A stretch of DNA of 64,000 nucleotides from Bdellovibrionales bacterium. Lineage in GTDB: Bacteria; Bdellovibrionota; Bdellovibrionia; Bdellovibrionales; UBA1609. Made by a program: the position numbers and the translations under genes. Below, piece after piece: positions 1 through 9,202 of the stretch (its first letter is position 1; every line of letters starts with the position of its first letter). The DNA lies in assembly GCA_016714165.1 (NCBI GenBank), contig JADJNU010000001.1, forward strand, positions 2,046,001 to 2,110,000. The letters run 5' to 3'. A model generated the notes under the pieces. It was not told where the DNA came from. It searched no databases and saw only the letters and a program-made list of their open reading frames with translations.

Positions 1-810
1 AATACTTTTTTGCTATTGGATCTGCGTGATAGGGGCGCCCTTGAGTCCTGGAAAAGATCCCAAGCTTATAAAAAACCTCGATCTGAGATCGCTCAAACGC
101 TCTGCCTAAGTCAAAATGGTTTTTCTGCTGACGGACTCTTGTTTATTGAAAAATCGCCAGAGCCCGACGATTTTAAATGGGATTTTTTCAATGCGGATGG
201 CTCGAGTGCCGAAATGTGCGGAAATGCGGCCCGCTGTGTGGCCCTCTTTTGCCACTCAAGAGGCGGAGTAAAAAGAGAAATGACTTTCAAAACTTTAGCA
301 GGCTCAATTAGAGCGAAAGTTCTCGACAATGGAAGGGTCGAAGTCAATATGCCTAGCCCTTCAGAGATGCTGATAAACCAAGTTTTAACAGTGGGTCAGC
401 AGTCAATTGAATTTGATGCTGTTAATACCGGAGTTCCTCATGCAGTGATTTTCTCTTCAGAGAGCGGAGGGGCAAAAGCAAATGAGACACTTAGCGACAT
501 CGCATCTCTGATACGGTCGCATCATCAATTTAAACCACAAGGAACTAACGTCACTTTTTTTTGTCCGCTGTCTGCATCCGCTATCGAGGCCATCACCTTT
601 GAACGTGGAGTGGAAGGTTTTACCAAAGCCTGCGGAACAGGAGCAATCGCCGCGGCTTGGAGCTTTCGGAAGCTTCACCCTGAGGTTCGCTTCGTCGAAG
701 TGAACATGCCGGGTGGCAAATTGGAAGTGGAATTCAGAAACATTTGCCCAATCTTGCGAGGCGATGTTAAGTTTTTGGCTGAAATCAAACTATCTGAAGA
801 CTTCTTTTGA
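1..810 (+). CDS. dapF: Diaminopimelate epimerase, 5' end outside window
   Basis: DapF interconverts LL- and meso-diaminopimelate in the cytoplasm for lysine and peptidoglycan synthesis. The reading frame is open from base 1, and its first residues (NTFLLLDLRD) match the GxGNxF start region of the family, so only about ten N-terminal residues lie upstream of the window. Both catalytic cysteines are visible, one in MCGNAARC and one in KACGTGA, and the NADG motif precedes the first. The C-terminus is complete. An internal TTG at position 10 would be a false start. The stop codon lies 14 bases before the next start, suggesting co-transcription with the reductase that follows. Identification rests on both active-site motifs and is secure. 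Confidence 0.95.
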   Translation, partial: NTFLLLDLRDRGALESWKRSQAYKKPRSEIAQTLCLSQNGFSADGLLFIEKSPEPDDFKWDFFNADGSSAEMCGNAARCVALFCHSRGGVKREMTFKTLAGSIRAKVLDNGRVEVNMPSPSEMLINQVLTVGQQSIEFDAVNTGVPHAVIFSSESGGAKANETLSDIASLIRSHHQFKPQGTNVTFFCPLSASAIEAITFERGVEGFTKACGTGAIAAAWSFRKLHPEVRFVEVNMPGGKLEVEFRNICPILRGDVKFLAEIKLSEDFF

Positions 811-824
811 GAAAAGGTAAATCC

Positions 825-1985
825 ATGTCAATGAAAGAAAAGATTGCTTTCCCTTTAATGGTTGAAAAAATCATACACGAAACACCTGAAGCGAAATCAA
901 TCACTTTATCTATTCCAGATACACTAAAGGAAAAATTCAAATATCGACCAGGCCAATTCACTTCCATATTTATTGAAGTCGAAGGACAGGAACTTCTTCG
1001 TAGTTACAGTCTCAGCACGGACCCCTCTGTTGACAAGGAATTTCGAATCACCGTCAAGAAGGTCCCGTCAGGTAAGGCGAGCACGTTTCTCTTGGATGAG
1101 CTCAAAAGCGGACAAACACTCTGGTGCACCCCCCCCACCGGCCAATTTTTTCAATATGCAGAAGATAAAACTCATTATCTTTTAATTGCGGCAGGCAGCG
1201 GAATCACTCCTCTCCTGTCGATTCTCAAGCACGTTCTCGCAACTAAGCCACAGAGCAGAGTGAGCCTCATTTACTGTAATCGTTCTCAGAAAGACATCAT
1301 TTTTGAGCAGGAATTATTAAACCTCGAAACCAGATACAGTGATCGATTGAAAGCCTCCTATATTCTCAGTCGACCACAACCGGGGTGGAAAGGCTTGAGC
1401 GGACGACTAGATGCAAACTCGCTCTCAAACATCTATACGGAAATTTTGAAACGAGATAGGAACCCTATCGTCTGTTACCTCTGCGGCCCTCAGCCTTTTA
1501 TGAGTATGTGCCGCGAAGTATTAACCACTCTTGGTGTCTCGCCTGATCACATTCGTTCTGAAAGTTTTGGATCTCCAACAGAAGTCCTTTCTGCGAATTC
1601 AACTGCCAAATCCTCAATTCCTGCCGACAAGGATATTCAACCACAGGAAGGAATTCAACCGGATGGATCGCTTATCATTGGCAATGGCCTCAGCAGCCCC
1701 AGCGAGAAGCCCGAAAGCTTAGTCGCAATTATCGATGGAGCTGAAGTTATTATCTCTGCACGTCCCAATCTCAGTATTCTTGAATCTCTCTTAGATGAAG
1801 GTCACAATCCTCCCTATTCCTGCATGAGTGGTGCCTGCATGGCCTGCATGGCAACTCTTGAGGAGGGAAGAGTGATTCAAGAGGATCCCGGAATACTTTC
1901 CGAAGACAATATTAAAAACAGAGAAATTCTCACCTGTCAGGCCAAACCTCTTAGCAAGAAGATAAAAGTCCGCTTTCACGAATAG
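825..1985 (+). CDS. PaaE-like flavin reductase with C-terminal 2Fe-2S ferredoxin domain
   Basis: This is a three-domain electron-transfer protein of the PaaE/Hmp-reductase type, passing electrons from NAD(P)H through FAD to a plant-type iron-sulfur centre. The FAD-binding motif RSYSLS is at residues 59-64. The nucleotide-binding region follows (LLIAAGSGITPL, then YLCGPQPFM). A linker rich in Ser, Pro and Gln leads to the ferredoxin domain, whose four cluster ligands are C333, C338, C341 and C371. The ATG at 825 is preceded by GAAAAGG at 811-817; an in-frame TTG at 807 overlaps the dapF stop and is less likely. No oxygenase subunits lie nearby, so a role in phenylacetyl-CoA epoxidation is not supported and the partner is unknown. 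Confidence 0.85.
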   Translation: MSMKEKIAFPLMVEKIIHETPEAKSITLSIPDTLKEKFKYRPGQFTSIFIEVEGQELLRSYSLSTDPSVDKEFRITVKKVPSGKASTFLLDELKSGQTLWCTPPTGQFFQYAEDKTHYLLIAAGSGITPLLSILKHVLATKPQSRVSLIYCNRSQKDIIFEQELLNLETRYSDRLKASYILSRPQPGWKGLSGRLDANSLSNIYTEILKRDRNPIVCYLCGPQPFMSMCREVLTTLGVSPDHIRSESFGSPTEVLSANSTAKSSIPADKDIQPQEGIQPDGSLIIGNGLSSPSEKPESLVAIIDGAEVIISARPNLSILESLLDEGHNPPYSCMSGACMACMATLEEGRVIQEDPGILSEDNIKNREILTCQAKPLSKKIKVRFHE

Positions 1986-2034
1986 TTGTTTTTCTTGAAT
2001 TATTGAAAAACTCTTCGGCATTTTTAATCTTGTC

Positions 2035-2502
2035 TTAAATTCGCTCTGTGTTTGACGTCAAATTTGAGGCCGTATCGGAGCAACAGATTGGTTTCAGCGG
2101 GAGTTTTTCACATAGCTTGCAGTATTTTCTATTTAGGTAGTGACCTCGCAATAGAGCCAAACTCCCCGCGAGACTCACCCCATACTCCCAGTTGCCATCC
2201 AAAACAAACGTGGCAATACCCACAATGACGAGACCAAAAACAAGCCAAGCCGAAGCGTTCCAACGACGATGACGCCGAAAGCTGGCCGCTACTGAAAGGC
2301 CAGCGACAAAAACCAAGCCGAAAAAGAACCAATTATGACCGTGACCCTCTGCTCTCAGCCAATTTGGAATCAAACTTGGTAAAATCAAAACAATGACAGG
2401 GGTCAACAAACAGTGGACAAGACAGAGGCTAGATAAAAACAGTCCCCACAAATCCCAGGGCGGCGACTCCAAATCTAACATTGGCTCAATTTCACTCTCC
2501 AT
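2035..2502 (-). CDS. MerC-domain membrane protein
   Basis: This small integral membrane protein has four predicted hydrophobic segments and the MerC hallmark CLVHCLLTP in the first one; the paired cysteines are the metal-binding site in mercury-uptake MerC. A basic loop (FRRHRRW) follows the second segment, and the tail has further cysteines (YCKLCEKL, then ICCSD). No mer operon is present, so mercury transport is not implied; MerC-like proteins of this shape are widespread and poorly characterised. I chose the ATG at 2502, giving 155 residues, close to family length. The frame stays open upstream to a TTG at 2631, which would add 43 residues of no recognised domain. The gene diverges from the small lipoprotein gene. 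Confidence 0.75.
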   Translation of the reverse strand: MESEIEPMLDLESPPWDLWGLFLSSLCLVHCLLTPVIVLILPSLIPNWLRAEGHGHNWFFFGLVFVAGLSVAASFRRHRRWNASAWLVFGLVIVGIATFVLDGNWEYGVSLAGSLALLRGHYLNRKYCKLCEKLPLKPICCSDTASNLTSNTERI

Positions 2503-2670
2503 TCTATCTTCATAGAACCAAGGACTCATCGAGTCAACATCCGCATAGATGGACTTGGAAATAAGATTCCAGACCGACTCCAAAGAGGCCCTTAGCGAGT
2601 CGTTTGTGACGAGGTTGAACTTCAAGTCCAATTCGGCTCATAATGCGGGGAACAGCTTCAACGGGGTGAT

Positions 2671-3009
2671 GTGGTGATAAATAAAGGACGAAATTGCTTT
2701 TTTGCCGACCTGGTCGCGAGAGTCACGGGCCTTGGTTTTTTCTGCCTGTCTCTGATAGGCCTAGGATGCTCCAGCCAATCTGTTCTCCCTGAAAAATCTG
2801 AAATAAAGACATCAAGAACAGTACCCTCTTCTGAATGTTCACTGATCGGGAAAGTCACTGGAAATAGTCTTTCCGTAAAAGCAACTCCCGAAATGGTGCT
2901 CGATAACATGAAACAGGAGGCTGCCAACAAGGGAGCTAACTATTTGGTAGTTGAGCAGTACTCCGCCAGCGGAACATCGGTCACTGGCCAAGCTTACCGC
3001 TGTCCTTAA
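2671..3009 (+). CDS. Small DUF4156-like lipoprotein
   Basis: This is a 112-residue predicted lipoprotein. A hydrophobic stretch ends in the lipobox-like IGLGC with the acylated cysteine at residue 33, followed by SSQS. The mature part has the DUF4156 pattern: a cysteine near GKVTG, an amphipathic helix ending NKGANYLVV, and a final GQAYRC. Function in that family is unknown; location in the cell envelope is inferred from the lipobox. The start is GTG at 2671 or 2674, and GGGG at 2663-2666 fits the second better. The last 29 bases overlap the end of the convergent esterase gene. Confidence 0.7.
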   Translation: MVINKGRNCFFADLVARVTGLGFFCLSLIGLGCSSQSVLPEKSEIKTSRTVPSSECSLIGKVTGNSLSVKATPEMVLDNMKQEAANKGANYLVVEQYSASGTSVTGQAYRCP

Positions 3010-3706
3010 TTCTGGCGAGTAGAAAGCTTTGAAGGTCGTTGGTTACCACGGAAGGAATCTCATGTCCTCCCTTGAAACTACGCAGATGCCCCTTCCAATT
3101 CGCTTTTCTCAATAGCTGCTCGAGCTTCTGAGCCCCGGCAAATCCCAAGACTGAATCTTGAGTCCCGTGGGATTGAAAAAAATGAATGGGCTGCCGGTGA
3201 GCGGCCTTTTGGCGCCAATTCTCTTCATCTGTCAAAGTACCGGACAATACGACTGCCGCTGAAACAGGTAAAGACGAGGACAGTATGGTCTCAATCGTCA
3301 GCATTGCCCCCTGGCTAAACCCTCCCACGATCAGATGTGAATGATCTTCAACTCGCAAAGCTTTAAAAAAACCGAGGCTCGCATCAAGCGCCCGATCCAT
3401 TCCTGTTAAGCGCACGGAACTAAGATCACGGGGAACGCCAGAAGCAAGAGCGAGATTAAATGCTTCCGTATCTATCTCGGTCCATGCTCGCCCCATCCAT
3501 CCCGGACCAATAGGAACTTCAAGAATTCCGTTTGGAAAAACCCAAGTTGCACCAGGCAAATCAAGAGACTCACTGATTGAGACCAAATCCCAACAGTCCG
3601 CACCATAGCCGTGAAAAAATACGACCAAAGGGCCAGCCTCTTCTCCCGGAAGATAGACGCAGTCAAGAGAACCTATTTTTTGCAGCTTCTTTTTCGCTAA
3701 GGACAT
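2981..3706 (-). CDS. Alpha/beta-hydrolase esterase, phospholipase/carboxylesterase family
   Basis: This is a cytoplasmic serine hydrolase of the acyl-protein-thioesterase/YpfH type. The fold landmarks are FFHGYGA at residues 30-36 (oxyanion region), the nucleophile elbow GFSQGA with Ser131, Asp184 in GTQDSV and His215 in GGHEI, which together form a complete triad in the expected order. Its 241 residues are normal for the family. No signal peptide is seen. The natural substrate cannot be told from sequence. The gene is convergent with the DUF4156 lipoprotein gene, overlapping it by 29 bases. Confidence 0.85.
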   Translation of the reverse strand: MSLAKKKLQKIGSLDCVYLPGEEAGPLVVFFHGYGADCWDLVSISESLDLPGATWVFPNGILEVPIGPGWMGRAWTEIDTEAFNLALASGVPRDLSSVRLTGMDRALDASLGFFKALRVEDHSHLIVGGFSQGAMLTIETILSSSLPVSAAVVLSGTLTDEENWRQKAAHRQPIHFFQSHGTQDSVLGFAGAQKLEQLLRKANWKGHLRSFKGGHEIPSVVTNDLQSFLLARIKDSGKLGQ

Positions 3707-4026
3707 GACCGATAGATAATCTTAGTTTTCGGAACAAACAAGACAAATGGCTCTTGCGAAGCACAACTGAGGCCGCAATTTGACGAAAAAACCTCCCAGT
3801 CTGAGACGTTGAGAATTTGACCCGCCGAGCCCCAAATCCACTGTAACCACCTTTGACCGTTAAAGCTCTTTTCATCTGACTATGAGATATTCAGCGAAAT
3901 TCAAAAATCACGAATAATTTCAAAATATTATGGAATGTATCTAGAAAACTATTTAAAATGGGTCATGTCGTTCTGAGGCTGATGTCGGAACAAGTCCTTT
4001 TGAAACATTTTTCTGGGGGGTACGAT
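3707..4026. other. Intergenic stretch, no gene recognised
   Basis: I see no convincing gene between the esterase start and the small membrane ORF. A 70-codon minus-strand frame is present but has no family resemblance and overlaps the esterase start. The region should hold the promoter of the esterase (leftward) and that of the downstream rightward genes. A GGGGGG ribosome-binding site lies at its right end. Confidence 0.4.
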
Positions 4027-4211
4027 ATGGAAGTTGTAGAGAGATTATTTTATGAAATAAAGCCCTATCTGTGTATAGGCTTCGCCTTTTTGTTTTGAAG
4101 GCAACAGAAGTTCAGTCCGCTACTGGCAAGGTTTCTGCGATAACTTTGCTAGTCTGTGGTACCATTCTGGCCTACTCCCGTTTGCGTGGACGTGGCATAA
4201 TTAAATGGTGA
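4027..4211 (+). pseudogene. Frameshifted small membrane protein gene
   Basis: An ATG with a GGGGGG ribosome-binding site about seven bases upstream opens a 23-codon frame reading MEVVERLFYEIKPYLCIGF and then FLF-stop. If the frame is shifted by one base at the TTTTTGTTTT tract (about 4088-4096), translation continues as a hydrophobic segment (KVSAITLLVCGTILAYSRLR) ending GRGIIKW at a TGA. The combined product of about 62 residues looks like a small two-segment inner-membrane protein: an amphipathic N-terminus, a turn, then a transmembrane helix with a basic C-terminus. The two halves fit each other too well to be chance. The lesion could be a homopolymer sequencing error or a true mutation. 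No named family is assigned. Confidence 0.5.
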
Positions 4212-4276
4212 GGATGAGACAAAACTGAAGTTTATGATTTGGACCATCGCGAGGTCTAATCTGAGGTCAAAAAATC

Positions 4277-5402
4277 TTGGGCAATACCTCATCGTTGAAA
4301 CAACCGAAAATTCCTGTTCCTCTTTCTGTGCAAAATTTCTGGCTAAAAAATGAAAAATTCTTAGCTGCAGAATTTTTTTTTACTGGATTCATCTTTGACA
4401 TTCTCACTCTCCAACGCATCGATGATTGGTTGAATATTGCTCAACAGGGTCTTTTCATCGTAATCATTCTGTGTTTTCTCGTTCTCTATACTCGTCGATG
4501 GGCGCCCTCACAAGCCTGGCCTCCTTACCTACAAAAGATCTGGGGCTACAACCTGGAGGCTTTTCATTTCATGTTTGGAAGCCTCTTGAGCGGCTTTACC
4601 GTGTTTTACTTCAAAAGTAGTTCCATTTTCGTATCGTTTGGGTTTCTCCTCCTATTGATTGGTCTTCTCGTTGCAAATGAATTGAAAAGATTCAAGGAGC
4701 TGGCAATTCCATTCAAGTGGGCACTCTTTGCCTTGTGCCTGCTCTCTTACCTTTTGTATGTGGTTCCAATTGTTCTTGGATTTATCGGCCTTACGACCTT
4801 CATTATCTCCTGGGTTTTGACATTGGTAGCAATGGCGCTGATCGTGGCCTACCTTCGGAAACGAAATGATATCACAGCAAAGATTGAAAAGGTCGTTGTT
4901 CTCCCCTCATCTGCAATCCTGGCTCTCTTTGCAATCGCTTACTGGCTTCAGTTGGTTCCGCCAGTTCCCCTATCCATAAAGTATATGGGGATTTATCATC
5001 AGGTTCAGCGAACTGCGGAGGGAAAATACGAATTGCTCCACCAAAAGCCGTGGTGGAAGTTCTGGCATAATGGAGACCAGCTCTTCTTGGCCTCCCCAGG
5101 TGACAAAATTTTCTGCTATTTCCGACTCTATTCACCGGCGAAATTCAAGGATGAAATCCGCCTCCATTGGTTAAGAAAAAGATCCACACAGTGGCTGGGA
5201 AAGCCAGGACAAAGTCCCTTTAAGAGTCACTGGAGGTCGAGAAGAAGGCTTTCGAGGCTTTGGTACAAAAGCAAATTATGAGCCTGGCATTTGGCGCGTG
5301 CAAGTCGAGACAACGGAGGGACGAGAGATAGGGAGGATGTATTTCGAAATCAAAACCTCTCTTTCTTCAGATGAACGCCAATTTGAAATTGAAAGTCAGT
5401 AA
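4277..5402 (+). pseudogene. DUF2914-type membrane protein gene with a one-base frameshift
   Basis: The N-terminal 220 or so residues contain about six hydrophobic helices. After them comes a soluble module typical of DUF2914 proteins. The uninterrupted frame ends early at 5281 with a basic, unlike-family tail. Removing one A from the A5 run at 5176-5180 restores HWLRKDPHSGW, then VTGGREEGFRGFGTKANY, EPGIWRVQVETTEG and a stop at 5402. That is the GGR...GFRG...PG-WRV layout expected of the domain's second half. Translation starts at TTG 4277 with TGAGGT nine bases upstream. The stop lies 15 bases before the phosphatase start. Whether the lesion is real cannot be decided from one sequence. Function of DUF2914 proteins is unknown. 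Confidence 0.75.
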
Positions 5403-5417
5403 ACAGTGGAGGTCTCC

Positions 5418-5900
5418 TTGAAAGTGAGATTGTTGTTTGTATGCCTCGGAAATATCTGCCGAAGTCCGGCTGCTGAGGGCATTTTTCTATCCATGGCAAA
5501 AAGGGAAGGAATTGACCAGCAAATCAATGTCGATTCGGCGGGAACCTCAGCCTTCCACTCGGGTCAACCCGCTGATGCAAGAATGCGGCGCCACTCCCGG
5601 GAACGAGGCTATCATCTCCCCTCTCTGGCCCGGCAGTTTGATCCCCTTCGAGATTTTGATAATTTCGACTATATCCTGACCATGGATGAATCAAATTACA
5701 ACGACGTTATTGAGTGGGCCCCTTCTGAGGCGGCGAAATCCAAAGTTTATCCCATGATTAGTTTCTGTCGAATCCACAAAGTACCTCGCGTGCCCGATCC
5801 CTACCGCGACGGTGAGGACGGTTTTCGCCTGGTCTTAGATATTCTCGAAGATAGTTGCAGCCAACTTTTGAAGCGAGTGATCCAGGACCTCAAACTTTAA
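5418..5900 (+). CDS. Low-molecular-weight protein tyrosine phosphatase
   Basis: This is a cytoplasmic LMW-PTP that dephosphorylates phosphotyrosine or related substrates. The P-loop CLGNICRS has nucleophile Cys9 and Arg15, and the general-acid loop is VPDPYRDG near residue 126. Length is 160 residues, normal for the family. I start at TTG 5418 because GGAGG at 5408-5412 is five bases upstream and gives the classic MKVRLLFVCLGN start; a GTG at 5406 has no such site. No tyrosine kinase or capsule cluster is adjacent, so the partner substrate is unknown. It probably shares a transcript with the upstream DUF2914 gene. Confidence 0.92.
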   Translation: MKVRLLFVCLGNICRSPAAEGIFLSMAKREGIDQQINVDSAGTSAFHSGQPADARMRRHSRERGYHLPSLARQFDPLRDFDNFDYILTMDESNYNDVIEWAPSEAAKSKVYPMISFCRIHKVPRVPDPYRDGEDGFRLVLDILEDSCSQLLKRVIQDLKL

Positions 5901-5916
5901 AGAATAAGAGGTTCCT

Positions 5917-8802
5917 CTAGTCGCGGCTTTCCGGAACGATTTTAAGATTCACAACCCGATCCTTGCGCTTTATCAAGATGGGGGATTCTTTGCCGATTTC
6001 CAAACGATCCAAGGCATTTGTATAATCGTAGATATTTTCAACTCGATGTCCTGCCATTTCTACCACTCTATCGCCCGGCTGAAGCCCCGCCTTCTCTCCT
6101 GGCCCCCCTTTTTGCACCCCACTCAACAATAACCCTTTTCCGGCATCGTCAGCGTAGTTTGGGATTGTGCCAAGATATATTCTCAATTTGCGAGAACTCG
6201 TGGCCGGTTTAGCTGTGACCTCTGAATAGGCCAATGAATTCTTCCTCGTTATTAATCCCACTATGACTCTATTGACAATTCCGACGATTTCTATCGATTG
6301 ATCATAACTAATTTTGTCAGCCTGATCCCGTGGTGTGTGATAGTCTTCATGAGCTCCGGTAAAAAAATTAACCACTGGAATTTTTGCCAAATAAAAGGCA
6401 GTTGAATCTGTTGGCAAATACGGATCCGCCTGCAGGACTACAGCGAGTGAAGACGGCGGCACAGCCCTCTCGATGATGCTTTCCCAGGCTGGGCTCGAAC
6501 CAATCCCTTGAATAATTAATTGGCCATTAAACCGACCGATCATATCCATGTTCACGTAAGACTGGAGTTTAATTTTCTTGTTGCTCACAAACTCCGAAAC
6601 AAACTGACTTGACCCCAAAGTGCCCAATTCCTCTCCAGACCAAAGAGCAAAAATAACGTCTCTCGGAGGTTTCTTGCCTTTAGAATACTGATTCGCCAAT
6701 TGATCAGCAATCTCCAAAACACCTGCAACGCCGGAGGCATTGTCGTCTGCCCCAAAATGGATCAAGCCTTGCTCCTCAGTTTTTGCCAAAGAGTTCATGC
6801 GATGACCTCGACCCAAATGATCGTAGTGAGCCCCAACAACCACGGCCTCTCGGGAAAGACCAGGAAGGCGAGCCAAAACATTAAAACCCTCTGCCTTAAC
6901 TTTGCTCAAAACAATTTTTCCATCCCAATCTATTTTTCCCATTTCAATTGAAGAAACTGATTTTCCGGTGTCCAGTTCCTCCTGATAAAGCTTCAAATCG
7001 CGCTGACTGTGGCTCAACAATTGAGAAGCAACTTCAACCGAAACCGAAATAACAGGAAAACTCATTGAACCCGAAATTTCTTCTGAACTAAAATCGACCA
7101 ATTGCCTCTTTACCTTTGAATTGGGGCCACTCACCAAAACCAATCCTTTGGCACCAAGATCACGAGCGAGCATTGCCTTGTCCCGCAAAGTGGAGTAACG
7201 CGAAATCTGTTGTTTTTGAATTGCATCAGCTCGATCGGGGAAATATCGAAAAACCACAACCCATTTGCCTTTCACATCTAAATCACGATAGGAATCATAA
7301 CCTGCAAAATCACCAAGAGGCGGAACTCTCAATCCGTACCCCGCAAATACACCTTCGGCGGGCGAAATTTCACCTGTTGCAGAAAAGGCCAATGGGATCC
7401 AATCCTTTTCTACCTCTAAAACACGCTCCTGATTTGCAAACCGCAACTTGAGCCCACTCTCCTTTCCCATCTCGACTTTTTGAGTAAATTCAAACGGATG
7501 CCGAAAGGTTTTCGAATCCCTCAAAGGTTTTAGACCCAAAGACTCAAACACTCGCTCAATGTATTCAGCGGCCAATCTTTCTCCTTCAGATCCAGTCAAG
7601 CGACCGGCCAGCTTCTGAGAACTCAAATGCCGGACGTGGGTTTCGAAACCCAGTCGATCAATGCCTGCCTGAGATTGAATGTAAGGAAGGCTCGTACCCT
7701 CCTTGGACAATCCTAAGGCCCTGCGGGCGGCCTGATCATTCCACTGGGCTCGAACAATTTGTGGCTTCCCCTGAAAGCCGCGTCCAGAAGTCCAGGCGAG
7801 CTCTCGTCCATCGGGGCTAAAAACGGCCAATCCATCAAATCCCTCATGATCACTCACTTGCACTACGGAACCTTCACCATCTGCTCTGACCAAAAATAGT
7901 TCGAAATTGTGGCCACCCCTTAAATTGGCAGAAAAGATCAGATAATCACCTGAGGGATGATAAAAAGGAGCCCAAGATACCTGACCAAACTGAGTCAACT
8001 GTTGAACATTGGAACCATCGAAGTTCATTGTGAATATCTCACTGCTTCGACCATCGGGCGAAAATCTGCGCCAAGTAATTTTCGATCCATCCGCATTAAA
8101 AAATGGTCCGCCGTCATAACCTTTCGTCGTTGTGAGCCGCTTCAAATCTGTCCCGTCAGAGCGCATCAAATAGAGGTCCATCTCATAGGAAGGATCGGAC
8201 GCAAATTTTTTAGAATCCTCTTCAGAAAGTTTTTCGAGATATCCTGACCTATTCGAGGCGAAGACGACCCAGCCTCCATCCGGAGAAAAGGAAGCCTCCG
8301 CATCATACCCTTTTGTACTTGTCAGGCGCTTCGTGTTCTTACCGTCAAAATCAGAAGCAAATAAATCGTAGTTTTCATCATAATCCCAAGAATAGGGACG
8401 TTTCTTTCCCGAAGCTCGGATTTCTAGCTCTTCTTTCTGCTTTTGAAGAGCCCGCGGATCCAAGTGAGTGGAAGCAAAAATAACTTTGTCCTGTTTTGGA
8501 TGAATCCAGGCACAGGTCGTTTTGCCAAGGCCTGGCGAGATCCGGCGAGTAGATCCATCGCTTAAATTCATTAAATAAATTTGGTAAAATGGATTGTCAG
8601 CATCTCTTTCACTTTGGAAGACGATGTGCTTTCCATCTCTTCGAAAGTAGGCTTCTCCGCTTCGAGCCCCGGCAAAGGTCAGTTGGCGTATGGGTCCAAC
8701 AAAATCTGACTCTTGGAACTTTTCAATTTTTGTCGCCATTCCAAAAGAAGTTTGACCAATCAATGCCACAACAAAGGACAGTACCAGCCTCCAGCGACTC
8801 AT
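5917..8802 (-). CDS. Exported TolB-like propeller / M28 aminopeptidase / PDZ protein
   Basis: This 961-residue exported protein has a signal peptide ending near SFGMA. Residues about 35-390 are TolB/PD40-type propeller repeats (recurring FSPDGxxxxWxS and NxxGxxxxxLT). A PA-like insert and an M28 zinc aminopeptidase follow. Visible metal and catalytic residues are GAHYDHLG (about 655), GADDNASG (about 686), WSGEELG (about 722), NMDMIGR, and GAHEDYHTPRD (about 819). A C-terminal PDZ domain (about 870-955) has GLQPGDRV. The propeller plausibly feeds peptides to the peptidase, and the PDZ could bind C-termini. The ATG is preceded by AAGGAGA. The architecture suggests nutrient peptide degradation in the periplasm or outside the cell, an inference consistent with a scavenging or predatory life. 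Confidence 0.88.
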   Translation of the reverse strand: MSRWRLVLSFVVALIGQTSFGMATKIEKFQESDFVGPIRQLTFAGARSGEAYFRRDGKHIVFQSERDADNPFYQIYLMNLSDGSTRRISPGLGKTTCAWIHPKQDKVIFASTHLDPRALQKQKEELEIRASGKKRPYSWDYDENYDLFASDFDGKNTKRLTSTKGYDAEASFSPDGGWVVFASNRSGYLEKLSEEDSKKFASDPSYEMDLYLMRSDGTDLKRLTTTKGYDGGPFFNADGSKITWRRFSPDGRSSEIFTMNFDGSNVQQLTQFGQVSWAPFYHPSGDYLIFSANLRGGHNFELFLVRADGEGSVVQVSDHEGFDGLAVFSPDGRELAWTSGRGFQGKPQIVRAQWNDQAARRALGLSKEGTSLPYIQSQAGIDRLGFETHVRHLSSQKLAGRLTGSEGERLAAEYIERVFESLGLKPLRDSKTFRHPFEFTQKVEMGKESGLKLRFANQERVLEVEKDWIPLAFSATGEISPAEGVFAGYGLRVPPLGDFAGYDSYRDLDVKGKWVVVFRYFPDRADAIQKQQISRYSTLRDKAMLARDLGAKGLVLVSGPNSKVKRQLVDFSSEEISGSMSFPVISVSVEVASQLLSHSQRDLKLYQEELDTGKSVSSIEMGKIDWDGKIVLSKVKAEGFNVLARLPGLSREAVVVGAHYDHLGRGHRMNSLAKTEEQGLIHFGADDNASGVAGVLEIADQLANQYSKGKKPPRDVIFALWSGEELGTLGSSQFVSEFVSNKKIKLQSYVNMDMIGRFNGQLIIQGIGSSPAWESIIERAVPPSSLAVVLQADPYLPTDSTAFYLAKIPVVNFFTGAHEDYHTPRDQADKISYDQSIEIVGIVNRVIVGLITRKNSLAYSEVTAKPATSSRKLRIYLGTIPNYADDAGKGLLLSGVQKGGPGEKAGLQPGDRVVEMAGHRVENIYDYTNALDRLEIGKESPILIKRKDRVVNLKIVPESRD

Positions 8803-9202
8803 TCACGTTTCTCCTTAAAAATCCTTTTGTAAAATCATTTTTGATAATTATGTCGTCTAATGCTTGCGATGTCTCTTGAGTTCTTGAAAACCACAAACCA
8901 TGGCGAAGTGCATTAACGGGATTTGGAATTGATTAGGTCTTACCCAAGGTCGAAATCATTAATCATAAGAAATCATTTTACATCCAGGCCGGAGCTAGGG
9001 ATTTGATGGTGCAACTGGATTGACTTCTGGCTCGGATATCTGAATCTAAGATCGGAAGATAGATTTTTTTGGGACATTTTAGGTCCATACAGAATTGACT
9101 GTAAAGTATCTATACGGTTCAAGAGTCATAGGCATGTTAAAGATGCTTGGCATAAATCGTGCGACCTTGTCTGGGTCACCCATATGGAGGAATTACAGTT
9201 TT
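8803..9202. other. Divergent intergenic region
   Basis: About 400 bases separate the leftward peptidase gene and the rightward small ORF. No open frame with family resemblance was found. It must carry the promoter for the peptidase and one for the exported CheD-like gene, but I could not place either with confidence. Confidence 0.4.

Noticed and set aside
3663..3875. 70-codon minus-strand frame upstream of the esterase gene
   Set aside because: It overlaps the esterase start, has no ribosome-binding site and no recognisable composition.
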